Assembly: GCA_963756025.1 (NCBI GenBank)
Contig: CAVWMF010000007.1
Location: forward strand, 1 to 64,000
Source: Bog-473 sp963756025
GTDB lineage: Bacteria > Actinomycetota > Acidimicrobiia > Acidimicrobiales > RAAP-2
Reading direction: 5' to 3'
DNA: 64,000 nucleotides
The position numbers were made by a program, and so were the translations under genes. Positions 43,150 to 51,700 of this stretch are shown here, piece after piece. Each line of letters opens with the position of its first letter. The stretch's first letter is position 1. The notes beneath the pieces are model-generated. The model worked only from the letters and a program-made list of their open reading frames with translations, did not search any database and was not told the origin of the DNA.

Positions 43150-44286
43150 ATGGCGGTGAGAGACGGTGGAATCGACGGCAGGTCGGCCATCGTCGGGATC
43201 GGTGTGGCCTCCGCTCGAGGGGACGCGAACTGGCGCGGTGAGGACTTCGCCGTAGACGCGGCCCGGCGCGCGCTCGACGACGCAGGTATCGACAAGCATG
43301 CAGTCGACGGGCTCATCACCTGCAAGGCACTGGGCGGTGGCGGGGTGGACACGGTGATGGGACGTCTCCTCGGGCTCAATCCCGCCTATTCGGCTTCGCT
43401 GGACTACGGCACATGTAACTTCTCGATCCATCTGGCGGCGATGGTGATTGCCGCCGGCCTGGCCAAGACCGTCCTCCTCACGTATGGCACCGACCAGGGC
43501 ACCCGCGGTGGGGACTTCTCCTCCTACGGAGGCGAGAACCTCCATCACGGCGTGGTGGATACCATCGGCACACTGGCTGCACTGATGTTTCGTCGCTACC
43601 AGCATCTCTACGGTGCGAGCGAGGCCGACCTCGGGGCCGTCGTCGTTGCCCAGCGCCAGTGGGCCTCCCTCAATCCGATGGCGGCACACCATGGACCGTC
43701 GAGCATTGCGTCGTACCTTGCCGAGCCGTATTACATCGCCCCTGTGCGGCGCAGCGACATCGCCGGCTTCGATGACGGCGGCGTCGCTCTCGTTATCACC
43801 TCTCAAGACCGTTCCCGCGACTTCCCGCACGCACCGGTCGACCTGGTGGGCGTGGCACAGGTGGCATCGTTGCGAAATATCCAGAACAAAGACAATCTGG
43901 AGCGGCGCTGGATGGGTGAGGTGGCGACGCGGGCTCTCCGCTCCGCCGGCATCGAACGGGACGACGTCGACATCCTTATGATTCAGGACCCGGCGAGTGT
44001 CTGGGTACTGCAGATGATCGAGGCTCTGGGCTTCGCCGAGCCGGGTGGCGCCGGAGCACTGCTGGCATCCGGCGAGACGGCACCCGGAGGACGGCTACCG
44101 ATCAATACCTCCGGCGGCCATTTGGCCGAGAGCTACATGTGGGGCTGGCTCCACATCGTCGAGATCGTCCGGCAACTACGTGGTGCGGCCGGCCCGCGCC
44201 AGGTGAAGGATGCTGCGTTCGCGTTGCACGCATCGACGATGGTGGCCCAGAAAGGGAGCGCTTCGGTGTTCAGGGCGGCTTCATGA
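43150..44286 (+). CDS. Thiolase-like lipid-transfer protein (second Ltp-type copy)
   Basis: A 378-residue protein of the same group as the gene at 34909. RSAIVGIGVASARG, a central DYGTCNFSIHLAAMVIAAGLAKTVLLTYGTDQG and the C-terminal INTSGGHLAESYMWGWLHIVEIVRQLRG are visible. Here a Cys does occur in the YGTCN block, unlike the first copy. Starts at 43099 (GTG) and 43111 are possible; ATG 43150 gives the family length and follows a purine-rich GGGGGCGAAGA. The stop overlaps the OB-fold gene by four bases (ATGA). The paired arrangement points to a retro-aldolase or thiolase complex acting on a large acyl-CoA. Confidence 0.87.
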   Translation: MAVRDGGIDGRSAIVGIGVASARGDANWRGEDFAVDAARRALDDAGIDKHAVDGLITCKALGGGGVDTVMGRLLGLNPAYSASLDYGTCNFSIHLAAMVIAAGLAKTVLLTYGTDQGTRGGDFSSYGGENLHHGVVDTIGTLAALMFRRYQHLYGASEADLGAVVVAQRQWASLNPMAAHHGPSSIASYLAEPYYIAPVRRSDIAGFDDGGVALVITSQDRSRDFPHAPVDLVGVAQVASLRNIQNKDNLERRWMGEVATRALRSAGIERDDVDILMIQDPASVWVLQMIEALGFAEPGGAGALLASGETAPGGRLPINTSGGHLAESYMWGWLHIVEIVRQLRGAAGPRQVKDAAFALHASTMVAQKGSASVFRAAS

Positions 44287-44702
44287 CCGTTCCTGCCCCT
44301 CTCCCCGATACCAGCGATCCCGTGGTCGCACCGCACTGGGCGGCGGCACGAGAGGGACGGCTTTCGATGCAGCAGTGTGCGTCCTGTGGGTACGTTCGCT
44401 GGCCCGCGGCGTTGTCCTGCCCTGACTGTCTCGCTGAGGGCGGCACCTGGGTCACCCTGTCGGGCCGGGGCACGATCTGGAGTCTGGCCATTTACGAGCA
44501 GCCGCTTCACCCGGCGTTCGAAGGCGAGTGCCCCTATGCAGTTGGCCTCATCGAGTTGGAAGAGGGTCCGGTGATGTATGCCCGGCTGACGGACCGACCG
44601 GACGTTTTGGCCTGCGGAGTGTCCGTGACAGCCCGCTTCTTCGAACTTGCTCCCGGAACCACCGTCGTCCGCTTCGGGCTGGAGGCAGACCCGGTTGATT
44701 GA
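44283..44702 (+). CDS. OB-fold/zinc-ribbon (DUF35) protein (second copy)
   Basis: A 139-residue partner protein: N-terminal helix with PHWAAAREGRLSMQQC, zinc ribbon CASCGYVRWP and CPDC, then the OB barrel LSGRGTIWSLAIYEQPLHPAFEGECPYAVGLIELEEGPVMYARL-type sequence. Overlaps the thiolase-like gene upstream (ATGA) and the SCP2-hydrolase gene downstream (TTG 44695 lies inside its end). In known systems this protein forms a complex with the Ltp enzyme. Confidence 0.9.
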   Translation: MTVPAPLPDTSDPVVAPHWAAAREGRLSMQQCASCGYVRWPAALSCPDCLAEGGTWVTLSGRGTIWSLAIYEQPLHPAFEGECPYAVGLIELEEGPVMYARLTDRPDVLACGVSVTARFFELAPGTTVVRFGLEADPVD

Positions 44703-45963
44703 TCTGATGCGATTCGGCCGTCTGGCCCGGGACGACCGGGAACTCGCGGTGAAGCTGGGGCGGGTCACGGCGCGGGTGCGGATCGGCCCGCCGGACGGGG
44801 CAGTCGATGTCGTCGTGACTGACGGCCGGGTGACCGACGTGGGCCCGGCCACGGGAACGGCCGAACTGACCATCGCCGCTCCTGAAGCCTTCTGGCGACA
44901 GACACTTGTCGCGACCCCTCCGTATGCCGCCGGTTCATTGACCGCAGGCGGGGCCGAGCTTTCCGGTGACATGGAACGGCTCATCGCTCCCTACTACGCG
45001 GCGTGGGAGCGGCTGCTGACGCTGCTTCGTCTGGCCGCGGCGGGACCGGGGGCCCAACACCGCTCGGCTCCGGCCAGGTGGGAGACGGACGACGCCGTCG
45101 GCGGTTACGCACGCGTCCACAACGGCGACCGAGAGGCGCGGATCTATTACGAGGTAGCGGGCCAAGGATCGGTGCCTTTGCTGTTGCACGCCACCGCCGG
45201 AGCCGACTCCCGCCAGTGGCGGCATCTGCTGGCATACCCCGAAATGCGCCGCCGATTCCGGATGATCGCCTATGACCTCCCGTCGCACGGCAAATCGTTA
45301 CCCGTGCTGGGCGAGCGCTGGTGGGAGCACGAGTACCGTCCCGATCGGGAGGAGCTGATGGGTTGGGCGGTGGGTGTCGTCGAGGCGTTGGGCCTGGACC
45401 GGCCCGTCTTCATGGGCTGTTCGGTCGGGGGGCAGCTCGCCGTGGATCTGGCCGCGTACCACAGGGACCACTTCCGCGCCTTCGTCTCGTTGAACGGGTG
45501 GTCCCGCCCCTCGCCGGGCATGGCTGCGTTCGACAACAGGCCGTTCCGGGACCCCGCGATCTCCACCGAACTCTACGCCGGGCGGGTGTTGGCGACGACG
45601 TCGCCCGTCGCTCCAGAAGCCAGCAGGCATGAGACCTACTGGGTCTACCGATCGAACGCGCCAGGGGTCTACGCCGGAGACAACGACTACTTCATGACCG
45701 CCCACGACCTCACGACCGAAGGTTGGCGCATCGATACCACCCTGACGCCGCTGTTCGTCCTTGCCGGCGAGTTCGACCGCACCTCCCTCTCGCCCGAAGA
45801 CGGCGCCCCTGCCATTCCGCGCCATGTGGACGGCGCGATCTACAAGGTGCTGCCGGGACTCGGCCACTTTGCTCCGTCCGATGATCCCGAGTTGTTCTGC
45901 GCGACGATCACCCCGATCCTCGATGAGGTCCTGGCTGCATGTGATGAAGTGGCCGAGGGCTGA
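44695..45963 (+). CDS. SCP2-like domain fused to an alpha/beta hydrolase
   Basis: A 422-residue protein. Residues 1-125 resemble a sterol-carrier-protein-2 domain (VDVVVTDGRVTDVGPATGTAELTIAAPEAFWRQTL, SLTAGGAELSGDMERLI). Residues 145-422 are an alpha/beta hydrolase: IYYEVAGQGSVPLLLHATAG, LPSHGKS, nucleophile elbow FMGCSVGGQLA, acidic residue in VLAGEFDRTS and His in PGLGHFAPSD. All catalytic residues are present, but the usual H-G oxyanion motif is H-A-T-A-G. I take TTG 44695, with GGAGG 9 bases upstream, as start; ATG 44707 is an alternative. The lipid-binding module may present a hydrophobic acyl substrate to the hydrolase. The fusion is unusual to my knowledge. Confidence 0.85.
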   Translation: MIDLMRFGRLARDDRELAVKLGRVTARVRIGPPDGAVDVVVTDGRVTDVGPATGTAELTIAAPEAFWRQTLVATPPYAAGSLTAGGAELSGDMERLIAPYYAAWERLLTLLRLAAAGPGAQHRSAPARWETDDAVGGYARVHNGDREARIYYEVAGQGSVPLLLHATAGADSRQWRHLLAYPEMRRRFRMIAYDLPSHGKSLPVLGERWWEHEYRPDREELMGWAVGVVEALGLDRPVFMGCSVGGQLAVDLAAYHRDHFRAFVSLNGWSRPSPGMAAFDNRPFRDPAISTELYAGRVLATTSPVAPEASRHETYWVYRSNAPGVYAGDNDYFMTAHDLTTEGWRIDTTLTPLFVLAGEFDRTSLSPEDGAPAIPRHVDGAIYKVLPGLGHFAPSDDPELFCATITPILDEVLAACDEVAEG

Positions 45964-45973
45964 ACTCGCAGTC

Positions 45974-47167
45974 ATGCTTCCTCCGTTCGACCATCATGCA
46001 CCTGACCACCTTGATCTCTGGACCGCACAGAGCGATGCGGTGCGCGCCGAAGGAGGCGTCGCATGGACAACGGCCAACGGTGGCCACTGGGTCGTCGTCG
46101 GCTATGCCGAGGTGAGGTCGGCCGCGCTCGACTGGCGGACTTTCTCCTCGCATCACGACGTCACCGGCGAGTGCCCGGAGGCCCGGGGCATCGGCATACC
46201 TCCCCTGGCGTTCCCACTCATCCTCTCCGAGTCGGATCCGCCGCTGTCGACCCAGCGGCGCAAGCTGGAGCTCCCGCACTTCCGCACAGCCGCCATCGCG
46301 CCGTGGGAGCCGGTCGTCCAGGCGAACGTGGATGACAGCCTGGCCGCAGTCGGTCCCATCGGATCCGCCGACCTCTTCTCGGACTTCGCCATGCCCGTCG
46401 TGGCCAGGACCACCATGGAACTCGTGGGGATAGAGCTGGATCGTTGGCAGGAGTTCACGCTCGCCGTTCACCACGGGGGCCAGGGAATCGGAGCCGATCC
46501 GGCCGGCGACATGGAACGGGTCCACGGCATGCTCGGAGAGCTGGCCCGCGAGCGCCGGCGGCACCCGCGGGCGGACATCATTTCGGACCTGGTGAGAGGC
46601 CAGGTGGCCGGCCGGCCGCTGTCCGACGACGAGGTCGTGAGCATGCTCTCGGCCTTGGTACTGGGTGGCTTTGACACGACGGCCTCCATCCTCGCCAGCG
46701 CGTTGATCTGGCTGAGCGACAACCGGCAGGACCACGGACGCCTGGTGGCCGACCCGGCCTTCCTACGAAACGCAGTGGACGAGTTCTTGCGAGTATTCCC
46801 CTCCGCTGTGGGTGTGGGCCGTAACGTATTCCGCGACGTTGAGCTCGGCGGACGATCGCTGGCCGCAGGCGATCGTGTGTTTCTTTCCTGGGCCGCGGCC
46901 AACCGCGATCCGGCCGTGTTCGAGGATCCCCACAAGGTGCGGCTCGACCGATCGAATGCGAGCCGCCACCTGTCGTTCGGGGTGGGCGGGCACCTGTGTC
47001 TCGGCGCCGAACTGGCCCGGCTTATCTGCGCCGTCTCGATCCGGACGATGCTCACGCGCCTGCCCGATTATGCGGTCCACCGCGCAGACCTGGTGCGTTA
47101 CGCATCTCCGGGCGTCGTCGTTGGCTGGGCCAAAGTCCCGGCACACTTCGCGCCCCTCGGGAGCTGA
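45974..47167 (+). CDS. Cytochrome P450 (second copy)
   Basis: A 397-residue P450 with I-helix LVLGGFDTTAS, E-x-x-R in DEFLRVFP and haem loop SFGVGGHLCLGAELA. It lacks the acid-alcohol pair in its most common form (G-F-D-T-T instead of G-H-D/E-T-T), though Asp-Thr is kept. ATG 45974 lies 10 bases after the hydrolase stop; no clear Shine-Dalgarno, so an in-frame ATG at 45944 (overlapping) may be used. Last gene of the rightward cluster starting at 41525. Distinct in sequence from the P450 at 40179. Confidence 0.92.
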   Translation: MLPPFDHHAPDHLDLWTAQSDAVRAEGGVAWTTANGGHWVVVGYAEVRSAALDWRTFSSHHDVTGECPEARGIGIPPLAFPLILSESDPPLSTQRRKLELPHFRTAAIAPWEPVVQANVDDSLAAVGPIGSADLFSDFAMPVVARTTMELVGIELDRWQEFTLAVHHGGQGIGADPAGDMERVHGMLGELARERRRHPRADIISDLVRGQVAGRPLSDDEVVSMLSALVLGGFDTTASILASALIWLSDNRQDHGRLVADPAFLRNAVDEFLRVFPSAVGVGRNVFRDVELGGRSLAAGDRVFLSWAAANRDPAVFEDPHKVRLDRSNASRHLSFGVGGHLCLGAELARLICAVSIRTMLTRLPDYAVHRADLVRYASPGVVVGWAKVPAHFAPLGS

Positions 47168-47168
47168 G

Positions 47169-47534
47169 TCATTCCTCCTCGCGCATGCCTTGCAGGTTCG
47201 CAGCCTCAGTTTCCCCTTCTTCAACGACGAGGGTGCGCATCGAAGTTCGGTCCATGAACTGCTCCTCGTCGGCGGCGAACAGGTCGAGGATCTCCTGGCC
47301 CAGGATCTTTGTGCGGGCCTCTCTCCACGGCCCCGGATGGTCGAACCAGAATTCGGTCACACAATCGCAGTCGATATCGCCACCGAACCGGTCCACCGCA
47401 TAGTTGCGCACGTAACGGGCCAGATACGGAAGATGCTTCGCGGCGAGCGGCGCGTGGATGTTCTCGTAGTGCTCCCTGAACTCCTCTGGGCTGACACCAT
47501 CTTTTCTCGACACGAGGAGCATTATCTTGATCAT
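47169..47534 (-). CDS. EthD-domain protein
   Basis: A 121-residue dimeric alpha-beta barrel protein: MIKIMLLVSRKDGVSPEEFREHYENIHAPL has the EthD signature (K-x-x-x-L-V-x-R-x-x-G-x-S-x-E-E-F-x-x-x-Y-E-x-x-H-A-P-L). Small EthD proteins accompany P450 and oxygenase systems for ethers and aromatics and may bind or tailor reactive products. GGGAGGG 6 bases before ATG 47534 selects this start over 47558. Divergent from the SnoaL-like gene at 47597. Confidence 0.9.
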   Translation of the reverse strand: MIKIMLLVSRKDGVSPEEFREHYENIHAPLAAKHLPYLARYVRNYAVDRFGGDIDCDCVTEFWFDHPGPWREARTKILGQEILDLFAADEEQFMDRTSMRTLVVEEGETEAANLQGMREEE

Positions 47535-47596
47535 GTGGTTCCCTCCCGATCCATGCACTTGCCGAGGAGGCTACATCTCGCACTACCATCGGATGG

Positions 47597-47980
47597 ATGC
47601 CCACATCAGCTGAAGACCTTGAAGAGATTCGCAAGCTCCTCGCTCAGTACTGCTACACCATCGATTCCCGCGATGCCGACGCATGGGCCAACCTGTTCAC
47701 TGAAGACGGCGTCTTCCACTACGCGTTGGGTGAGCCGATCATCGGACGAGAAGCACTACGCCAATTCGTCTCCCAGGTCCCTGACGACCGCCACCATCTG
47801 ACGATGAACGAGATCATCGAGGTCGACGCAGATGACGCAGATGACGCAACGGTGCGAGCGTACGCACTCGTGACCAAGGAATCGCCTCCCGTGATCAGCG
47901 CAGTGGGTGATTATGAGGACACGCTCCGTCGGACGGCAGACGGTTGGAAGTTCGCACAGAGGGTCTATAGCCCCCACTGA
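47597..47980 (+). CDS. SnoaL-like protein (NTF2 fold)
   Basis: A 127-residue SnoaL_4-type protein: EDLEEIRKLLAQYCYTIDSRDADAWANLFTEDGVFHY, then a His pair in DRHHLTMNEIIE, and a C-terminal strand-rich end (GWKFAQRVYSP). A small acidic repeat (DADDADDA, from a 9-base direct duplication gacgcagat at about 47823-47840) lies in a loop. Such proteins act as hydratases, isomerases or dehydratases in catabolic clusters. Distantly related to the one at 26928. Confidence 0.88.
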   Translation: MPTSAEDLEEIRKLLAQYCYTIDSRDADAWANLFTEDGVFHYALGEPIIGREALRQFVSQVPDDRHHLTMNEIIEVDADDADDATVRAYALVTKESPPVISAVGDYEDTLRRTADGWKFAQRVYSPH

Positions 47981-48113
47981 GATCACACCGTCGGTCCGCC
48001 TGCTCTCGTCGCAGGCCGAAGTGGGCCGCCCCCTGCTGGACGTCCACTTCGCCACTAGGGCATGATGGACTGTCGGCGCACCGATGGATCGTTCGAGGTG
48101 ATTGGGGGAAACG

Positions 48114-49298
48114 ATGTCCGTGATCGATGTGGACAGCCACTTCCTCGAGCCCATGGATTGGCTGGAGGTCACGGCCCCCGAACTGGCCGAGCAGATCGCG
48201 CCGCCAGTGAGCTTCTTCGACTTCATGCGGTCGGGCCAGGCCGCCACCGTGCCGAACCTCCCCGTGGGCGACCGACCGGAGGACCCTGCAGACTTGATGC
48301 CCGATTCGTTCAGGTACCTCATGGAGCGTCTCAGTGCTCTCCAGCCCGGCGCCTACGATCCCCGCGGGGGCGACCCCTCCTACGCCGGGGCAGCCCGGGT
48401 CAGGGCAATGGACGAAGTCGGGATCGACATGCAGTTCCTCAACTTCACCTACGCGTCCGCGGCCACACTCCGGGCGCTCCAGGCGGGCAAGCCGGAGCTC
48501 TTCCCCGCCATTCAGTCCGCCTACAACACCTTCACTGCCCACATGGTCGAGGGTCATACCGATCGCCTCCTACCCGTGGCCCGGATGCATATCGACGACA
48601 TCGACTGGTGCATCGCCGAAATCACTCGCATGCGTGGGTTGGGAAGCCGGGCCTTCTGGGTCATTCAGAACCCGACGATGTCACTCACCCACCCCGACTA
48701 CGACCGGTTGTGGTCCGCAGCCGAGGACCTCGGGATGATCGCCTACATCCACGTGTTTTTCAGCCGGGGCGACAGCGTGCACCCCAGTTGGGCCAACAAC
48801 GGCCGAGGCCTGGCGGCCTACAAGGAAGGCGTCGCCGCAGGGGATCCCCGAGCCGACGTCCGAAATTTTATCAGCGCCATGGTCTTCGACGGTGTGTTCG
48901 AGCGGCATCCGAGACTGCACCTACTCATCGCCGAATGCGGGTACTCGTGGTTTCTCCCCATGATGCATGAGTTCGATTACCGCGTCCGGGGGATCGGGGC
49001 CGACGGTGGCAGGGAGGAGAGCTTCTACAAGCTCCCGCTCCTGCCCTCCGAGTACCTCGCCCGGCAGGTGAAGATCAGTCCGCTGGCCGGATTTGTCGAC
49101 ACGGACTGGGAGTACTTCACCATGGCGGAAATGATGGAACGCCTGCCCGATCCCAGCATGTTCGTGTTCTCCAGCGACTATCCGCACCTCGAGGGGCGGC
49201 GTCACGCCAGGAAGCTTTTCGAGGACCACCTTCCCCCCGACGAGAAGCTGCGGTCGGACTTCTACGGCAATTCCATGGCGGAGGTGCTCGCCATCTGA
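48114..49298 (+). CDS. Amidohydrolase family 2
   Basis: A 394-residue metal-dependent hydrolase: VIDVDSHFLEPMDWLEVTAPELA (D-x-D-x-H-x-x-E-P metal motif), FLNFTYASAATL, RHPRLHLLIAECGYSWFLPMMHEFDYR and the C-terminal FSSDYPHLEGRRHARKLFE. ATG 48114 follows GGGGGAA; TTG 48102 is an alternative. It begins a rightward three-gene group with another amidohydrolase (27 bases on) and an epoxide hydrolase. Confidence 0.9.
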   Translation: MSVIDVDSHFLEPMDWLEVTAPELAEQIAPPVSFFDFMRSGQAATVPNLPVGDRPEDPADLMPDSFRYLMERLSALQPGAYDPRGGDPSYAGAARVRAMDEVGIDMQFLNFTYASAATLRALQAGKPELFPAIQSAYNTFTAHMVEGHTDRLLPVARMHIDDIDWCIAEITRMRGLGSRAFWVIQNPTMSLTHPDYDRLWSAAEDLGMIAYIHVFFSRGDSVHPSWANNGRGLAAYKEGVAAGDPRADVRNFISAMVFDGVFERHPRLHLLIAECGYSWFLPMMHEFDYRVRGIGADGGREESFYKLPLLPSEYLARQVKISPLAGFVDTDWEYFTMAEMMERLPDPSMFVFSSDYPHLEGRRHARKLFEDHLPPDEKLRSDFYGNSMAEVLAI

Positions 49299-49325
49299 TG
49301 GGCGACGGCCGCCGAAGGGAACCGA

Positions 49326-50525
49326 ATGATTGACGAGCTGGCGACGGTATTCGACGCCGACAACCACTACTGGGAGGCGAGTGACGCGTTCACCCGCTAC
49401 CGCAGCCCGGAGTTCGCTGAGCGTGGCGTACAGGTAAAGGAGGTGGACGGCCGCATGCGCTACGTGGTACACGGCGACCTTCACCCCTGGATCCCCGGTC
49501 CCGGCGATGCGAACCCCCGACCGGAGCCCGGAGCATTCCTGGACAGAAGTGGCCGATCCATTGTCGAGATGCTCACCTCTGAGGAACCTTCCCAGCACCC
49601 CGAGTGGTTCCAACGCGACGCACGGCTCACGGTCATGGATGCACAAGGGGTCGAGGCATGCTGGATGTTCCCGTCCCAGGGCGTGTGCATGGAAGGGGTG
49701 ATGCAACCCGATATCGAGGCCATCCTCGACATCTTCCGGGGATTCAATCGTTGGCTCGACGACGAGTGGGGCTACGCGTACAAGGATCGGATCTTCGCAG
49801 CGCCCTACCTGACGTTGTCGGACATGGATGCGGCTCTCGCAGAGTTGGATCGGGTCTTGGGCCGCGGGGCGCGCGTCGTCGCTCTGCGGCCGGGTCCCGT
49901 GTTCACCCCGGAAGGTTGGAAGTCGCCGGCCGACCCGATGTTCGATCCGTTCTGGGCGCGCATCGCCGAAGCCCGTCTCATCGTGGCAGCGCATCCCGGA
50001 TTTGATGATGGTTATCGCGATGTCGAGAACGCTGTCGCGCGTGCGTGGGGTTACGAGAGCCGCCGCAAACCTGGGTCGGGCTCGTCCCTGAACTTCTACG
50101 AGCCGCTGGTCGGCGCACTGATGGGGCAGCGCCTGATCCATGACTTCATGGTGGTCGTCGTGGCCCACGGCCTGTTCGACCGCCATCCCGCCCTGCGTTT
50201 CGCCAGCATCGAAAATGGCGTGGCCTGGGTACCCGAGGCGATCAGGGCACTGCGCCGGCTGTCCGGTCCGGGTGACTACGGGACGTCGGGCACGAGACTT
50301 GTCGACGTGTTCCACGAGCATGTGTGGGTCACGCCCTTCACCGATGACGACGTCCTCGCGCTCCTGCAACACGTCCCGGTCGAGCGGATCCTGTTCGGGT
50401 CGGACTATCCACACGCCGAAGGCTTCGCGGAGCCCAAGCAGTTCCTCGCGCTCCTCCAGGGGATCTCCGACGATGATCAGTACCGGATCATGCGCGACAA
50501 CGCGCGTGACCTCATGCGGCGGTAG
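49326..50525 (+). CDS. Amidohydrolase family 2, paralogue of the gene at 7030
   Basis: A 399-residue protein very like the product of 7030-8250: TVFDADNHYWEASDAFTR, ERGVQVKEVDGRMRYVVHG, ACWMFPSQGV, VAHGLFDRHPALRFASIENGVAWV and ERILFGSDYPHAEG. The metal-binding variation D-N-H instead of H-x-H is shared. The duplication and conservation suggest related substrates. The next gene (epoxide hydrolase) starts 4 bases after the stop. Confidence 0.92.
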   Translation: MIDELATVFDADNHYWEASDAFTRYRSPEFAERGVQVKEVDGRMRYVVHGDLHPWIPGPGDANPRPEPGAFLDRSGRSIVEMLTSEEPSQHPEWFQRDARLTVMDAQGVEACWMFPSQGVCMEGVMQPDIEAILDIFRGFNRWLDDEWGYAYKDRIFAAPYLTLSDMDAALAELDRVLGRGARVVALRPGPVFTPEGWKSPADPMFDPFWARIAEARLIVAAHPGFDDGYRDVENAVARAWGYESRRKPGSGSSLNFYEPLVGALMGQRLIHDFMVVVVAHGLFDRHPALRFASIENGVAWVPEAIRALRRLSGPGDYGTSGTRLVDVFHEHVWVTPFTDDDVLALLQHVPVERILFGSDYPHAEGFAEPKQFLALLQGISDDDQYRIMRDNARDLMRR

Positions 50526-50529
50526 GGAA

Positions 50530-51660
50530 ATGACCGACATCCGGCCTTTTCGTATAGACGTGCCCGAGTCCGACCTGGCCGATCTGCACGACCGCCTCGG
50601 CCGGGTCCGGCTCCCGAACTGGATCGACGACATCGGCTGGGAACAGGGAATCGAGGAGAGTACATTCACGCAGCTCCTGGACCACTGGCGTGACGGGTTC
50701 GATTGGCGCTCCCAGGAGAAGCGTCTCAACAGCGTCGAACACTTCATTACCGAGATCGATCACCAACCGATCCACTTCGTGCACGCACGGTCCCCCCGGG
50801 ACGATGCGGTACCGCTGTTGTTGGTGCACGGGTGGCCCGGCTCCTTCCACGAATTCGTCGATGCGACACCGCTGCTCATCGATCCGCCTGATGGTGGGCA
50901 GGCCTTCCATGTCGTCACGCCCGATGTGCCCGGCTTCGGGTGGTCAGCGCCCACCAGGGAGCGGGGTTGGAACTCGCGTCGGACGGCCAACGCCTTCGGT
51001 GAGCTCATGCACCGACTCGGCTACGACCGGTACGGCCTTCAGGGGGGCGATGTCGGTGCAAGTGTCACCACCAACATGGCCGACCTCTTTCCCGATCGGG
51101 CGATCGGACTGCACCTGAACTTCTGCCTCGTCGCCCCCTACGAGGGCGCGCCTACACCGACCGACGACGAGCAGCGGGAAATGGCGCGCCTCGCGCTCTC
51201 GCGGGAGACCTCCATGGGCTATTACTTAGAACAGTCGACAAAACCTCAAACACTGGGGATCGGCGTCCAGGACTCACCCGCCGGACTCCTGGCGTGGATC
51301 GCAGAAAAACTCCAGGCGTGGAGCGACTCAGGAGGCAACCTCTTCCGGGCCTTTACGGCCGATCAGGTGCTCACGTGGGTCACCCTCTATTGGGTCTCGA
51401 GGTGCGTGACATCTTCCATGCGCATCTACTGGGAGAGTCGGGTGGGGGCTGCCGGAGATGCACCCGCGGGTCGCATCGAGATCCCGACCGGTGTCACCGA
51501 CTTCCCGGGTGAAAGGGCCCGGTCGCCCCGAGCCTGGATTGAGGATCGCTATAACCTCGTGCATTTCACCTCCCAGCCCCGGGGGGGCCACTTCGCCGCG
51601 ATCGAGCAGCCAGAACTCTTCGCGGCGGACGTTGCAGCATTTTTCGCCGGGTTGCGCTAA
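50530..51660 (+). CDS. Epoxide hydrolase (EHN-type alpha/beta hydrolase)
   Basis: A 376-residue protein with the N-terminal epoxide-hydrolase domain (FRIDVPESDLADLHDRLGRVRLPN) followed by an alpha/beta hydrolase: oxyanion HGWPGSFHEF, nucleophile Asp in GLQGGDVGASV and His in PRGGHFAAIEQP. Residues are complete, so it should be active. Epoxide rings formed by a P450 would be opened to diols. Coupled to the upstream amidohydrolase by a 4-base gap (tagGGAAATG). Convergent with the SMP-30 gene. Confidence 0.92.
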   Translation: MTDIRPFRIDVPESDLADLHDRLGRVRLPNWIDDIGWEQGIEESTFTQLLDHWRDGFDWRSQEKRLNSVEHFITEIDHQPIHFVHARSPRDDAVPLLLVHGWPGSFHEFVDATPLLIDPPDGGQAFHVVTPDVPGFGWSAPTRERGWNSRRTANAFGELMHRLGYDRYGLQGGDVGASVTTNMADLFPDRAIGLHLNFCLVAPYEGAPTPTDDEQREMARLALSRETSMGYYLEQSTKPQTLGIGVQDSPAGLLAWIAEKLQAWSDSGGNLFRAFTADQVLTWVTLYWVSRCVTSSMRIYWESRVGAAGDAPAGRIEIPTGVTDFPGERARSPRAWIEDRYNLVHFTSQPRGGHFAAIEQPELFAADVAAFFAGLR

Positions 51661-51700
51661 TTCGGCGCCGCGGCGCACTCCGGCACGCCCCCCAGTGTGT

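Noticed and set aside
48921..50747. 608-codon minus-strand frame over two amidohydrolase genes
   Set aside because: Antisense shadow; the plus strand encodes proteins with complete metal motifs and ribosome sites.
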